A DNA stretch of 64,000 nucleotides from Hydnum rufescens UP504 (lineage: Eukaryota > Basidiomycota > Agaricomycetes > Cantharellales > Hydnaceae), in assembly GCA_014904985.1 (NCBI GenBank), contig MU128967.1:124001-188000 (forward strand). Reading direction: 5' to 3'. Below are positions 51,777 to 64,000 of this stretch, in pieces. The position numbers and the translations under genes were made by a program. The notes beneath the pieces are model-generated. The model saw only the letters and a list, made by a program, of their open reading frames with translations. It was not told the origin of the DNA and made no database searches. The first letter of the stretch is position 1; each line of letters begins with the position of its first letter.

Positions 51777-54700
51777 TCAAGCTACATAATGGAAGAGATT
51801 GGTATCCGCCTCATCTCTCCGTAGATATTCCTTCTCCACCAGGTCGTCGATGCGTTTCTTGATATCGGCAACAACGGGATGAAACCGTTTCCCTACCGCC
51901 TCAATCACCGCATTGATGAGATCTTGGTATGTCAGCTTTTTCTTCCCCTTCATGATACGAACAACCGCAGAATCAAGATGCATAGTCCGATCAATGGCAA
52001 TATATTTGGAGGTGGCCTGATGCTCTTCAGCCTAAGGGACAGGCAAAAGCGTACAATCAATACTTCTCCAGGTAAATGTGCATGACAATCGAAACGCACC
52101 GTCTCTTGCACTTGAATGGTGTTGATCCGGATGTTCCTCTTCTCATCCTCGAACTTGAGGTTGAAGAGGAATTCGTCGTTGGCGTTGACGTCCTTTCCTG
52201 GCGGTTTCTTAACGAGCACCCGTTTCTTGCCGAGTGCTAGTGATTGCAAGGTTCTTTTGAGCTCGTTTTTCTCTACCGTCGAGTGCCTTGCTCAATCAAC
52301 GGAATAAAAGAGAGTCAGATATGGCTGCGTACCTATACCGGTCTCCTCAAGAATGTCACTGAATTTGAGCTTGTTGACATTATCTTCGAAAAGCAACATC
52401 ACAACAGCTTGATGCAAACTGAGCGACAATTCCTTCTCGCCACTCGGGAAACGTGTGATGAGAGTGACTGTGCCTAGAGAATGCGCCCACAAGAGTTTGC
52501 GATCCTTCCGTTCGCTGCAATAAAAGCTGGTGAAGTTGTCAATTGATGTTTGCATGAAGGGTGGCAATCTGATTGTAACGGGTGAATACGTGGGCCAAGC
52601 GGAGGGCTGAAGAACCATCGTTGTGAAGTTGGAATGTTCGGGACATGTTCTGTGGAATTTCTCCGCGAACTCTCGAGAGCTTTCGAGGTCAGCAAACATC
52701 TTGAGGCCTTTTTCGAATTCGGGATCGAACCCTACGTGCGGAAGTGCGGTTCATTCACATCAGCACGTTGTCCAGTGAGACACAGAAAAGACGACACGCC
52801 TTTGCTAAGTTTTACGAGGAAGCTTTTTTCTATATCATCCGAAGCACTCCGCTGGAGTAGTAGGCGCTTTGCAAGTGCACGCATATAGAAGATCCGGAAC
52901 ACATCGTGATCTTTTATGCTCTCATCAGGTGATAGTCGAGGTTATCTGATCGTTGAGTCGTACCTGTTGTAAAGCCGTATAGCCCAAGAGCGGCATTAAC
53001 TTTTTCTTGGAACTCTTGATCAGAGGCACCTCTCTGTCCTTGTCGCATCTCAAGGTCCAGGTATTTGGCTATTCGTGACCAAAGGAAGTCAGATCGATCT
53101 TACACTGGTCGGTTCCAACAATATTGCTCACCCATCATCTCGGCAGGCTTATTCTTCCGCTGTGCGAATCCACTTTCGAAGGCATCCTTTGCGGCATACT
53201 CGAATTGGGTGTCTTTGTCTTGATCAACGCGCGTCGTGCCAACATTTCTCCCTTGGAAGGCATCCACAACAGTCTGGTCAACGAAACTTTTCAGATCGAT
53301 CAGACTCGTTATCATGGACGCATCTCTCGCTGTGTCTGTCACGATTGCAACTACAGCCTCCTGCAGAAGAAGGGTGAGTTCATGGAGCAAGGAAAGTGGT
53401 GCAGGGCACGCACTCGAACATATGATTTGAACGCATCTCGAAGACCTGAGAGAGACTGGACTCGACTATACAAACGATACATCTTAGACAAGGAGGGGAC
53501 ATCCTTCCCACTCATGAATTTCGCAATGGCTAGATAGATGTGAGTATTGAGAATGTAGAGATGTAGAGACATTAGGACAGAGCTCGTACCAGGAGCCGCG
53601 AGCGTCTGTGTATCGTTGCGGATCAAAGTATCTTCTACTGCTCGGGTAACTGTCCCCCACGAGAACTCGGGACAGCACTGGCTGAGCCTGAGTTCCTCTT
53701 GCTCTAATCGAGTAGCACAATGAAGGACGTAGTCTGATGGAGAAAGGGTGACTTGTTTCTTTGAGCGTTCAGCAGCGAAATATTGTCTTGTATTGTTGAC
53801 ATATATGTCTTCGAAAAAAAATGGATAGAGCATGGATAATGATAGATGAGCCACGAGCGATTGGATGACGGCGCGGGCTCCGGTTTGATCCATGTCCATG
53901 TCCATGGTAGATGTACCGCCCCCAAGTCTGAAAAGGAAAGAAGGATACATCATCTGGCTATCGTATCTGGATGCGCAATGACGAACAGCTGATCTCGCTC
54001 TTGCGTCACCCATTCAACGATGCCCGCACTAATATGTGAGTGGAAACTTATGGGCTTTTGAAGACTGTCGCGCCATAGGAGACGACCCAAATCCCTGAAT
54101 ATCCACGATCTATGAGTCGCAGGGAGTTCGATCAGAAGATTATCCTTTACCTGACGGGCAGTTTCCCCTTGTCGCGATGATAATGTACATATCCCCGGTC
54201 CAAATGAAGGAAGATGGAGTGCATCAGGTTCTATGAAAAAAATATTGATGGGAGGTGGGTCCTGCTAAGCGACAGGGGGAGAATTACCAGTCTATTTTCG
54301 TACCATTCCCAACCCTTCATGAATAAAGCTAGCCATGCCATGCCAGTTTCATTCCGCCGATAAAGGTCATCGAGAATCCTCCCAGCACATAATTTCAAAC
54401 TCTTCTCAACCGCTTTGTACAGGTCCTCGGACTCCTGCTTAAGAGATACCATGATGTTACAAGCTTCATACAATTGTTCGTATGAGCCTGGTGCAGAGCT
54501 GGGATCCATCTCCCGATTCAAAATAATCGCTATGGATTTTGTGATTAAAGGGGCCAGTTCGTTCGTGAACACCTGTGGCAATGTCCCGCGAGCTGAGCGC
54601 ATCGGAAGTGTCATGGATGCTCCGTCCATTTGCTATTTCCTGACTCACGGATTGAATTCTTGACTCGAAACACCGTAAATTTCGAGGAATTGATACCCAT

Positions 54701-54907
54701 GGATCGGGGGTCATTTTCACGCTCTTTGCCTTTGCCCTTACTTTTGGATGGTGTCTCTTGGTCATCAAGGCGCGCAGTTTTCCGAGGCGGAGAGACCGTA
54801 GGATCAGCATCGGCTACCGAGATAGGCGCATAATGTAGACGAGTTAGTGCCGCAGAGGTTTTGGGGAGATTTGAGAGAATTTCGAGAGCAAATTCGTCAT
54901 CGTTCAT
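51777..54907 (-). CDS. CUL4: Cullin 4, CRL4 ubiquitin-ligase scaffold
   Basis: Cul4 scaffolds CRL4 ligases, binding Ddb1-DCAF adaptors at its N-terminus and Rbx1 at its C-terminus; it acts in DNA replication, repair and heterochromatin. The start at 54907 gives MNDDEFALEIL and a disordered N-terminus. Cullin repeats follow (LAPLITKSIAIILN, NLMHSIFLHLDRGYVHYH, WIFRDLGRLLWRD, SSEYD-independent FEDIYVNNTRQYFAAE). The cullin-homology part has DPEFEKGLKMFADLESSREF, LQPSAWPTYSP, LLWAHSLGTVTLITRFP and LSLSLHQAVVMLLFED. The Cul4-type ELKRTLQSLALGKKRVLVKK and the neddylation region VVRIMKGKKKLTYQDL complete it, ending FHYVA. About ten introns keep phase; one near 52750-52830 seems to have a GC donor. 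No frame error. Divergent from PSD1 with a 77-base gap. Confidence 0.94.
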
Positions 54908-54984
54908 AGCACAAGCAGCAAAGGCGATTCAGCTCGCTGCGGCAATTCCCGTCGGCAGCTTTCATCTCCCTTCGACGGGCACCA
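54908..54984. promoter_or_regulatory. Bidirectional promoter between CUL4 and PSD1
   Basis: 77 bases between divergent start codons, too short for two separate promoters. No TATA box is evident. Role inferred from spacing. Confidence 0.6.
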
Positions 54985-56924
54985 ATGCCCAAGCTACCTT
55001 TCCGTAGGCGTCTGTTCCCTCCTTTGGGTGTTCTTCGACATCCCCGGAAGGCGTTCAATGCGCGGAGATGGTATCCCAGCCGATATTTTTCTCAGCAACC
55101 GAAACCTGAGGAAGGCGTTGAGCCCCCTAGCAGTATTGGCCCAGCCCACGCACGGATGCCATTGCGACGTGAGTGCGTGGAGACCGTAGTGAGCACAAGA
55201 GCTCACCCTCTTTAAACAGGACGCCTGGTCGCGGCCTGGAAGGACACGCCGACTAAATGGTATCCATTGCCTGTTGGCATTGGTGCGCTATTACTTGCGA
55301 TCCTCCAATGGAGAAAGACGTCTCAACGCGAGCCCGCCGACGCTGAAGACGTGACCCATGAACAGCCTGTGAAAGTGAAGGGTCGCTGGAAGGTGCCATA
55401 CTTTCTATTCTTCCAGTCCTCGTCTAAGGCCAATTTCTTGCTTGCTCAGGTCACTGTTCTCGGTGCTCTCCCTCTTCGAAATCTTTCCCGGGTGTGGGGT
55501 TACTTGAATTCTTTTGAATTGCCCATGTGGTTTCGTCCCGCAGGGCTTTCTTTTTACGCTTGGGTATTCGGGTGTAATTTGGAGGAAATTGAGTACTCAG
55601 ACCTTACGATGTATCCCAGTCTTGGCGAGTTCTTCTATAGAAAGTTGAAGCCGGATGTTCGTCCTATTGCGAATGCCGCCTTGGTCTGTCCATCAGTGCT
55701 GATCCTTGTCTTTCAATTCGCATTCTGATCGCTCAACATTTTTCAGGTGTCGCCTGCGGATGGAACTGTTCTTCACTTCGGCAAGATTGTGAACTCGCGT
55801 GTCGAGCAAGTAAAGGGCCTCACTTATTCGCTTGATGCGTTACTCGGTGGAGCTCAATCCCATGGGGAAAGCATCACTGTAGACTTCGCCCACAGACAAG
55901 GCGCGGAAGTCGATGACGAAGAATTCGCCGACGTCAATGGGATTGAATATTCGCTTAATCAGCTACTGGGGAGTAATGCAAAGGATCCACTATCGCTGTC
56001 TCTGCCGTCGTCCTCTCCCCCAGTCGTCGCTTCACCATCATTATCAACAAGACCATCGCCATTACCATCGTCATCTGTTTCCTCCTCCACCCCTTCCAAT
56101 GAACGTGAAGGTCCGATAGAGGACGCCTCGGTCCCGACTGAATCAAGTCAGGCCCATTCTCTAACGGTGGCTGCTGAAATGGGCTCATCCACCTCCCCTT
56201 CGTCATTGAAGCGCACCAACTCTGTCTCTAATGTAAAGCCCGGGAATGAACTGTTTTTCATTGTAGTTTATCTCGCACCGGGCGACTACCACCGCTTTCA
56301 CAGCCCCACTGCTTGGGTGGTTGAGAAGCGACGCCATTTCGCTGGTATGCACTGTTCCTTCCCCCCCTTCTTAATTGATCCTCACGAGCCCTGGGATCCT
56401 AGGGGAATTATTCTCTGTCGCACCCTGGATGGCCAAGCAGTTGCAAAATCTGTTTGTTTTGAATGAACGTGTGGCATTACTTGGGCGGTGGCGGCACGGT
56501 TTCTTTGGCATGGTCCCAGTCGGTGAATATTTCCTTGCATGATGTTTCTCAAGCTGCCGTCTCATCTGGCCCTTAGGAGCAACTAACGTTGGGAGCATCA
56601 AAATCAACTTCGATGAGGTACGCCTCATTCTCTGTCCCTTCTGATGTGGTTTGTTCATCGTACATCTTCGTACCACAGGCCCTTCGCACCAATGTTCGCC
56701 GCCATCGCGTATCACCCGGATCCTTCAATGAAGCCACTTATGCCAACGCCTCCGCGATCCTCAGTGGGCAGCCTCTGCGTGCAGGCCAAGAGATGGGCGG
56801 GTTCAGACTAGGCAGCACCATCGTTCTCGTCTTCGAAGCTCCCCCAACCTTCACGTTTGATGTAGAAGTCGGCAAGAAGGTCAAGGTCGGTGAGAAGATT
56901 GGCGACATCCCTCCAATGGTGTAG
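54985..56924 (+). CDS. PSD1: Phosphatidylserine decarboxylase proenzyme 1, mitochondrial
   Basis: Psd1 converts phosphatidylserine to phosphatidylethanolamine in the inner mitochondrial membrane using a pyruvoyl group made by self-cleavage. The start at 54985 gives an Arg-rich presequence ([15 protein letters not shown]). One transmembrane helix ([16 protein letters not shown]) and the catalytic domain follow: [43 protein letters not shown] and [12 protein letters not shown]. The cleavage motif LGST sits in [14 protein letters not shown] near the C-terminus. Introns near 55170-55218, 55687-55746, 56345-56398, 56522-56576 and 56619-56678 keep phase. Two similar segments, [13 protein letters not shown] and [13 protein letters not shown], flank a spacer, followed by a long Ser/Pro insertion of about 80 residues before the SPC-to-decarboxylase core resumes. 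Both are outside the catalytic motifs. The frame is clean. Confidence 0.95.
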
Positions 56925-57057
56925 ATTTGTGTCCGGGGATGTACGACTGGACTCTGATTCTCCATGGCCACCTCACTCCACTTACGATATTTAGAAGACG
57001 CCTCACGACACGATAACCCGATTATTAGAGGCATCAGGACAATTGTCAAATTAATTA

Positions 57058-59283
<2,226 letters not shown>

Positions 59284-59476
59284 TTACATATGGAAAACTC
59301 CGATTCCATTCGATGAACAAACGTGTTGCATTACAAAAGAACAACAGGTATGGGTATGCATGTTGCGAAACGATATCTATGAAATAGCGAGGAGATTGGA
59401 ACGAGTGGGCGAGGCGACGAAAAATCATGCACATTCCCCATTCACAACGACCTGAAAAGAATATGAATGAAGTACC

Positions 59477-61529
59477 TTAAAAGATGGTAGCGAGAGCACC
59501 ATCCGCATCATCACCTGCAGCGCCCATCCCCAGTCCTTTGGCCCCCGCCCCAGCACCACTCTTCCCAAATGTAAAACCCACCCAGACCCCTCTGCCGAAT
59601 TTGTCCTCTTTATCGCGGACGGCTTCGACGTTCTTTTGTTTCTCAAGCACTTCGGCGTACTTCGCCATATCTTCGGGGGAACTGAAATCATCGTAGTAGC
59701 CAGTGTCGATTTCAGAATCAAGGGCGGGGACAAATGGCGGGGGCGTAGAGCGAAGCCGGTCCCAATTGGTCAAATTGAAAAAGGGATGGTTATGGACTTG
59801 AGTGGGAGTGGAATATCGAACCGAGTCGTGCGATATAAGTCTGATTCCAAGAACAAATTTGGGTGTTGTCGTAATTATTGGTTAACCACAAAGGAAAGGA
59901 TACACTCAATTGGCGTACCTCGTAACACAGTCCCAGGCGACGTCGGTCAGATTGAACACCAAGTCTTCCGGTTTGTCGTACTCCGGACGTCTCAGAACCT
60001 TTGGCCAATTCTTCAGATTAGTCCAAGTCTCTTCAGGTGATCCACCAGAGAAGGGAGGGAATCCAGCGAGAAATTCGAAGAGGATACAGCCCAAGGACCA
60101 GTAATCCACAGAGTAACTATACGTCTTTCCGCGGAGGACCTCGGGGGCCATGTAATCTGGTGACCCGACAATGGAGTCAGCCTAAATATTGAAGGGTTGA
60201 GTGCTACGAGATTTGCATTGATTTCCCAACAGATGTAGCTCACGTAGCGAGGATCTTCATTACGCATACTTCGGTACAGGCTCCGACGATCGATGGTGCT
60301 TCGGTAAATGACCTCGTTATCTTTCACTTTGTCAAGTTTGTGCTTCAGACTTTCGATCCTCCTGGGATTAAGGGCGCCAGTGGCCAGGCCAAAGTCGGTC
60401 AATTTGACATGTCCGGTGCCATCGACCAAGAAGTTCTGTAGATTGCACTCAGACCGAAGTCCATCTAGCAAAAGTCCTACGTACCTCAGGTTTGAGGTCA
60501 CGATGAATGTAGCCGAGCTTGTGGAGCTCGCACACCCCGGCGAACATTTCAGCAATGTAGAATCGGGCATGTTCCTCCTTGAGCACACCCGAATTGTTAA
60601 GAAGGGTACGAAAGTCACCACCAGGAACATATTCCATGGCCAAATAGACGTGTTGGGCGTCCTGGAAGGCATATAGTAGCTGGACCAGCCAAGGGGTCTT
60701 CGTCGCTGTGAGAATATCACGCTCGACAAGGACATGCCGTATCTGTGTTCAGAACATGGATACATTTGGGAGACTATCATTGAGAGGGAGACATGACCCA
60801 CCTCATCCATTTTGTAAAGAGTCCGCTTTTTCATCTTTTTCAGCGCACAAACCTGACCTGTTTCCATTTTGCGTGCAAGGTAGACTTCGCCATATCCACC
60901 TTGACCCACCTGGGCAATGATGTGGAACTGCTCAACGCGCAATTTGGTGCGGCGCTTGCGAAGAATGACCCGCTCTCTGCCTAAGTATGACTTGAGTTCG
61001 GCAGAATAGTCCGTCGGGGTGAGCTGGAGGGGATGTGTCGTTGTTAATTAATGTGATATGTCCCCTGCTTCAGATGTGGACTGACATCGCGAGAGTTTGT
61101 ATCAGAGTCAAATCTAGCACGCCTTTCCTTGCGATTCGCAAGGTACCCAAGGGTTTGAAAGTAGTAGTCGAGGAAGTCTGTAGGCAATTATTCAAATCAA
61201 AACAGTCCAGGTGGGATGTATGAATACTAACATAGCTGGGCTACAGTCGCCTTCCTTTTAACTTCCGGAGTTTCCAGCAGCTCACGCTCCCAAAGTTTGA
61301 GAGGAGTCGGCCGGGAAGTTTCTAGGTATCCCTTTGCGGTTTCCATTCTGATGTCTTGGACATCGTCGCCCCAGCCTTTGGCAGTGAGCATACGTACGTC
61401 TTTTGTAAGGTAATAAGGTTTGGCGGTGTCCATCCGGACATCGCGCAATGGTCCAGGAATGCGAGACGGTGATTGCGGGGCGGCTTGCAACGCAGACGGT
61501 GGCATGTTGACAATGTTGGGACCAAACAA
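59477..61529 (-). CDS. DBF2: Dbf2/Sid2-type NDR protein kinase (mitotic exit / septation network)
   Basis: NDR-family AGC kinase that with Mob1 drives mitotic exit and septation. The start at 61529 gives [15 protein letters not shown], then three related [12 protein letters not shown] words. The Mob-binding basic region is [19 protein letters not shown]. The kinase domain runs from [20 protein letters not shown] (glycine loop) and CALKKMKK (catalytic Lys) through [15 protein letters not shown] and [10 protein letters not shown] long NDR-type insert in the activation segment follows, then [33 protein letters not shown] and [20 protein letters not shown]. That last block is specific to Dbf2/Sid2 rather than Cbk1/Orb6. 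The C-terminal extension has [17 protein letters not shown]. About seven introns keep phase without error. Divergent from SPC25 with a 71-base gap. Confidence 0.94.
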
Positions 61530-61600
61530 AGCACGCAGCTGACCACGCGCGGAGTCGCGGACTCAACGCCAACTACACTATTCCTCGCGTCACTTCACTC
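61530..61600. promoter_or_regulatory. Bidirectional promoter between DBF2 and SPC25
   Basis: 71 bases between divergent start codons of two mitotic genes. Shared control in the cell cycle is a natural inference but no factor site can be named from the sequence alone. Confidence 0.6.
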
Positions 61601-62586
61601 ATGATGCGGCCTGTCCGTCGGCGATTGCATCGTCCCATCGTTAATCTGCGGGCGGCAGTGGACGCGCACGAGCCGTTCAAAGCAGACTACTCTCATACCA
61701 ACGCCTTTTTAGCGGAATGCTCGTCGTTTAGCCAACTTCTGCGAGAGTATGTCGCGGTTGTCAAAGAAGACATTCAGAGACGAGAGGACGACTATCAGAA
61801 GGGTCTACAAATACATGCTGAAGCCAAGGTACAGTACGAGCGGGACTGGGAAGAGGGGAATACGCGTTTGTCAGGCATGATCAACAGTGCGCGCCTAAGC
61901 TTCATTGATCCCTCGCTTTTCCTCAGACTCTCCTAGCCCTTAATAGGGAGGCTGAGGAAGAGGCTCAAATACTGGCTGATGTTGCGGAACATCGAGCTCG
62001 ACGCGCGAGATCGCGTGAGAACGCAGCTGTAATAGCATCAGAATTGACGGAAGCGAAGGCTGCTATTGCCCGGATACGTACCCGTAGGCGACCATTTGGG
62101 ATCAACTTCACACCTTGGCTGAAAATACACTTGCCTCAGGACAGCATGCGGATTTGCGTACGCTGGAAGAACAGATTTCCAGGATAGAACCGGAGCTTCA
62201 GGTTTTTGAATCCTTAATGGGGTGGTCCGTGGAGAGTGTTCAGAGTGAGTGCATTCGGATGATTCGTTGCGCACTTCAACCGGACTTTTCTATTTCCAAC
62301 ATTAGGAGATATGCTTTTGTTCCGATTTATAAACGTGGACCCCGCCAATCCGGCGCGTGAATTTTCCTTGGTTACAGATGTCTCGCAGAAAGAATACAAA
62401 GGTGCGTACAGACACAGCCGTTGTCGAGGGTCTCTGACACCGTTCCCAGTTCCGACCTGTACGCCATTATTGCCAGCGATGCCGGATCTCGTGAATACGC
62501 TGAATGAGACGGGCGAATTTTACACATTTGTTCGCAACGTACGCCTGGCATTCCGTGAATACGCTCTAGAAGAGCGCGGCACCTAA
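61601..62586 (+). CDS. SPC25: SPC25, Ndc80-complex kinetochore subunit; one apparent 1-base deletion
   Basis: Spc25 pairs with Spc24 to anchor the Ndc80 complex to the inner kinetochore. The start at 61601 gives MMRPVRRRLHRPIVNLRAAV, followed by a long coiled coil (LREYVAVVKEDIQRREDDYQ, LNREAEEEAQILADVAEHRA, LRTLEEQISRIEPELQVFE). The C-terminal RWD-like globular domain has MLLFRFINVDPANPAREFSL, then VTDVSQKEYKVP, LPAMPDLVNTLNETGEFYTF and VRNVRLAFREYAL. Introns near 61889-61935, 62246-62307 and 62401-62447 keep phase. At 62091-62100 the coil passes from RIRTRRRPF to WDQLHTLAENTL only if one base is added to a TTTGGG run. Length and order of parts fit the family. It shares a promoter gap with DBF2. 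Confidence 0.88.
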
Positions 62587-63246
62587 GGCAGAGATATGTG
62601 CGACCCTTAATCGTTCATCCCACCTTTGTGGCCCCTATCTGGGCGGGGTTCCGAATGTTTTTTGGAATAGTTGGGCGCCGTACGTAGGGCCTGTTGGAAT
62701 CACGTTTGCCATTCATATCTTACGTACGCGTAATTGTTGAGAACTGCCCACAGTCGTCTGTCTGGGGCAAGCGGGTTGCCCGTGCACAGTGTCCGTACTC
62801 AGCCTGCGTTGGCGAGTACGAGTGCGCCGTGTCTATATACTGCTTTACTGTAAATACTGCAAAATTATACGTGGCGACACGCCTTTGATAAATTTCATTC
62901 ACGGAAATTGGCGAACACACAAGTGCCTGCTTCTGTTGTTCGCCGCCCTCGTCGCGGGCGTCTACCTCATCGGTGGACCCCAGATTAGCTTGCTCTCTCC
63001 CTGCCACCTTGTCCCCGTTATCGTCGCTGTGAGATTTTTTAATCAAAGCGAGCCCATTAGCCCTTCTGATTACTTTTCATCACAGCTCGCAGCTGTGACC
63101 ATCTGCTCTGTCTCTTTCCCAGCTCTTCGTCGCAAAGTGCGCTCGGATTCCTGCTAGGATAACGGCCTAACATAGCTCTACGACTTTTCCTCCTATTTTG
63201 GTGAGACCTGACCCTTCATCATACAACTCCTCTTGCGACTCTGTCC
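62587..63246. other. Intergenic / leader of the gene at 63247
   Basis: A plus-strand frame at 62789-63157 with a hydrophobic stretch (LLLLFAALVAGVYLIGG) is present but has no recognised motif and overlaps the likely promoter and leader. Polypyrimidine-rich sequence precedes the next start. Confidence 0.35.
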
Positions 63247-64000
63247 ATGGCCGTATCGCTCGCACCTCAAGATTGGCGTTTTCCACCTACAAGTACACCT
63301 ATGGAATCTCAGCAATCGAATCAAAATAGTCCACGTTCGCCTGCACCTCCTGCAAACGTCCCTCCTCGTCACGGCTCTCCTCTTCCGCGTCCGGCACTTA
63401 CTCCAGAAATGAATGGCCAGTTTGTCCCATATCCCCTCCAAGGCCACCCCCAATGGTCTCCCCAGGTGTCGGCGACCACGTCAATGCAGCAACAACCGGG
63501 GTTTGGTTATCCCCCATACGGATATTTCCCTCAACAGCCCCATATGCAGGCCCATTTCCCTGCGTTTGATCCCCAACAGCAGTCTCAGCAATTTGCCCAA
63601 TGGGCTTATCAGCAGATGATGTTCAATGCACAGCAACAACAGCAAATCGCTGCGGGAATGATCACTCGGCAACGTACCGGCAGCAGCCCTCAACATCCAA
63701 ATGATCAGCAGCAGCAGCAGCAACCAGGCTTCTATGGTGCTGGTGGCCCCCAACCTATGACACATGGCAGCGGTGGGTTCCATCAACCTCCCTTTAATCA
63801 CAACCAGAACGGGGCCAATCCACCGTCGAGGGGCAACACGACACCGACCCCACAAGACCCCGCTAACCAGGCATTTCACCCATATCGTCGGACACGAGGC
63901 ACGCCGTCTTCTGCATCGTCTACCCCCACTCCGGGGAGCAATAGCATTGCTGGCCTTCCGTTGACTGCTTTTCCTCCGTTACAAGCTGCTCAACCTCCGT
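63247..64000 (+). CDS. Gln/Pro-rich protein, N-terminal part (cut by right edge)
   Basis: An open frame from ATG 63247 to the window end, 251 codons without a stop. It reads MAVSLAPQDWRFPPTSTPME, then Pro/Gln/Tyr-rich sequence with QFAQWAYQQMMFNAQQQQQI and a run of Gln from CAG/CAA codons at about 63706-63723. No folded domain lies inside the window, so no function is given. Such N-termini occur in basidiomycete transcriptional co-regulators and RNA-binding proteins, and the informative part should lie to the right. Confidence 0.7.
   Translation, partial: MAVSLAPQDWRFPPTSTPMESQQSNQNSPRSPAPPANVPPRHGSPLPRPALTPEMNGQFVPYPLQGHPQWSPQVSATTSMQQQPGFGYPPYGYFPQQPHMQAHFPAFDPQQQSQQFAQWAYQQMMFNAQQQQQIAAGMITRQRTGSSPQHPNDQQQQQQPGFYGAGGPQPMTHGSGGFHQPPFNHNQNGANPPSRGNTTPTPQDPANQAFHPYRRTRGTPSSASSTPTPGSNSIAGLPLTAFPPLQAAQPP

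Noticed and set aside
52690..52800. tRNA-like B-box (GGGTTCGATCCC) on the minus strand
   Set aside because: The words belong to the CUL4 exon encoding FDPEFEKGLKMF, and no A-box, acceptor stem or anticodon arm can be folded around them.

Overview
The window is nuclear DNA of a filamentous fungus, most likely an Agaricomycete (Basidiomycota). Genes carry many short introns, typically about 50-60 bases, with GT(G/A)NGT donors and sometimes GC donors. Genes lie on both strands a few tens to hundreds of bases apart, and the proteins are fungal: SMC3 with about 20 introns, ERG26, an NVJ2-type lipid-transfer protein, Dbf2/Sid2 kinase, mitochondrial Psd1 and an F-box/LRR protein of the kind Agaricomycetes amplify. 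No rRNA, tRNA, CRISPR array or full-length transposon was found; one short inverted-repeat element (a MITE) is present.

Layout: 1-8.3 kb, LTV1 (ribosome biogenesis, cut by the left edge), SMC3 (cohesin) and ERG26 (sterol C4-demethylation). 9.5-17.5 kb, two diverged copies of an uncharacterised gene flank a butyrobetaine/trimethyllysine-type dioxygenase. 18.8-29 kb, NVJ2-like SMP protein, an R3HCC1-type RRM-like protein, an F-box/LRR protein ending in a CaaX box, and mitochondrial ribosomal protein bS16. 29-39.8 kb, a gene-poor accessory stretch with the MITE and several small, intron-rich, mostly unrecognised genes. One of these is convincing: an 81-residue protein that is little more than a double-stranded-RNA-binding domain, encoded in six tiny exons. 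39.8-48.3 kb, G-protein beta subunit, a golgin-like coiled-coil protein and an unknown protein with a thrice-repeated basic motif. 51-64 kb, a dense run: MED21, cullin 4, PSD1, mitochondrial glutamyl-tRNA synthetase, DBF2/SID2, SPC25 and the start of a Q/P-rich protein.

Three head-to-head pairs (LTV1/SMC3, CUL4/PSD1, DBF2/SPC25) share gaps of only 71-81 bases, so each must use one bidirectional promoter. SMC3, SPC25, DBF2 and CUL4 serve chromosome cohesion, kinetochore attachment, mitotic exit and cell-cycle ubiquitylation. ERG26, NVJ2 and PSD1 serve sterol and phospholipid metabolism.

A caution for every gene model here: about half of the genes contain sites where exactly one base appears to be missing, often at a short homopolymer, while SMC3, CUL4, DBF2, GPB1 and MED21 read cleanly. 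This looks more like a sequence-quality problem than gene decay. Splice sites and frames below were worked out by eye from conserved protein motifs.
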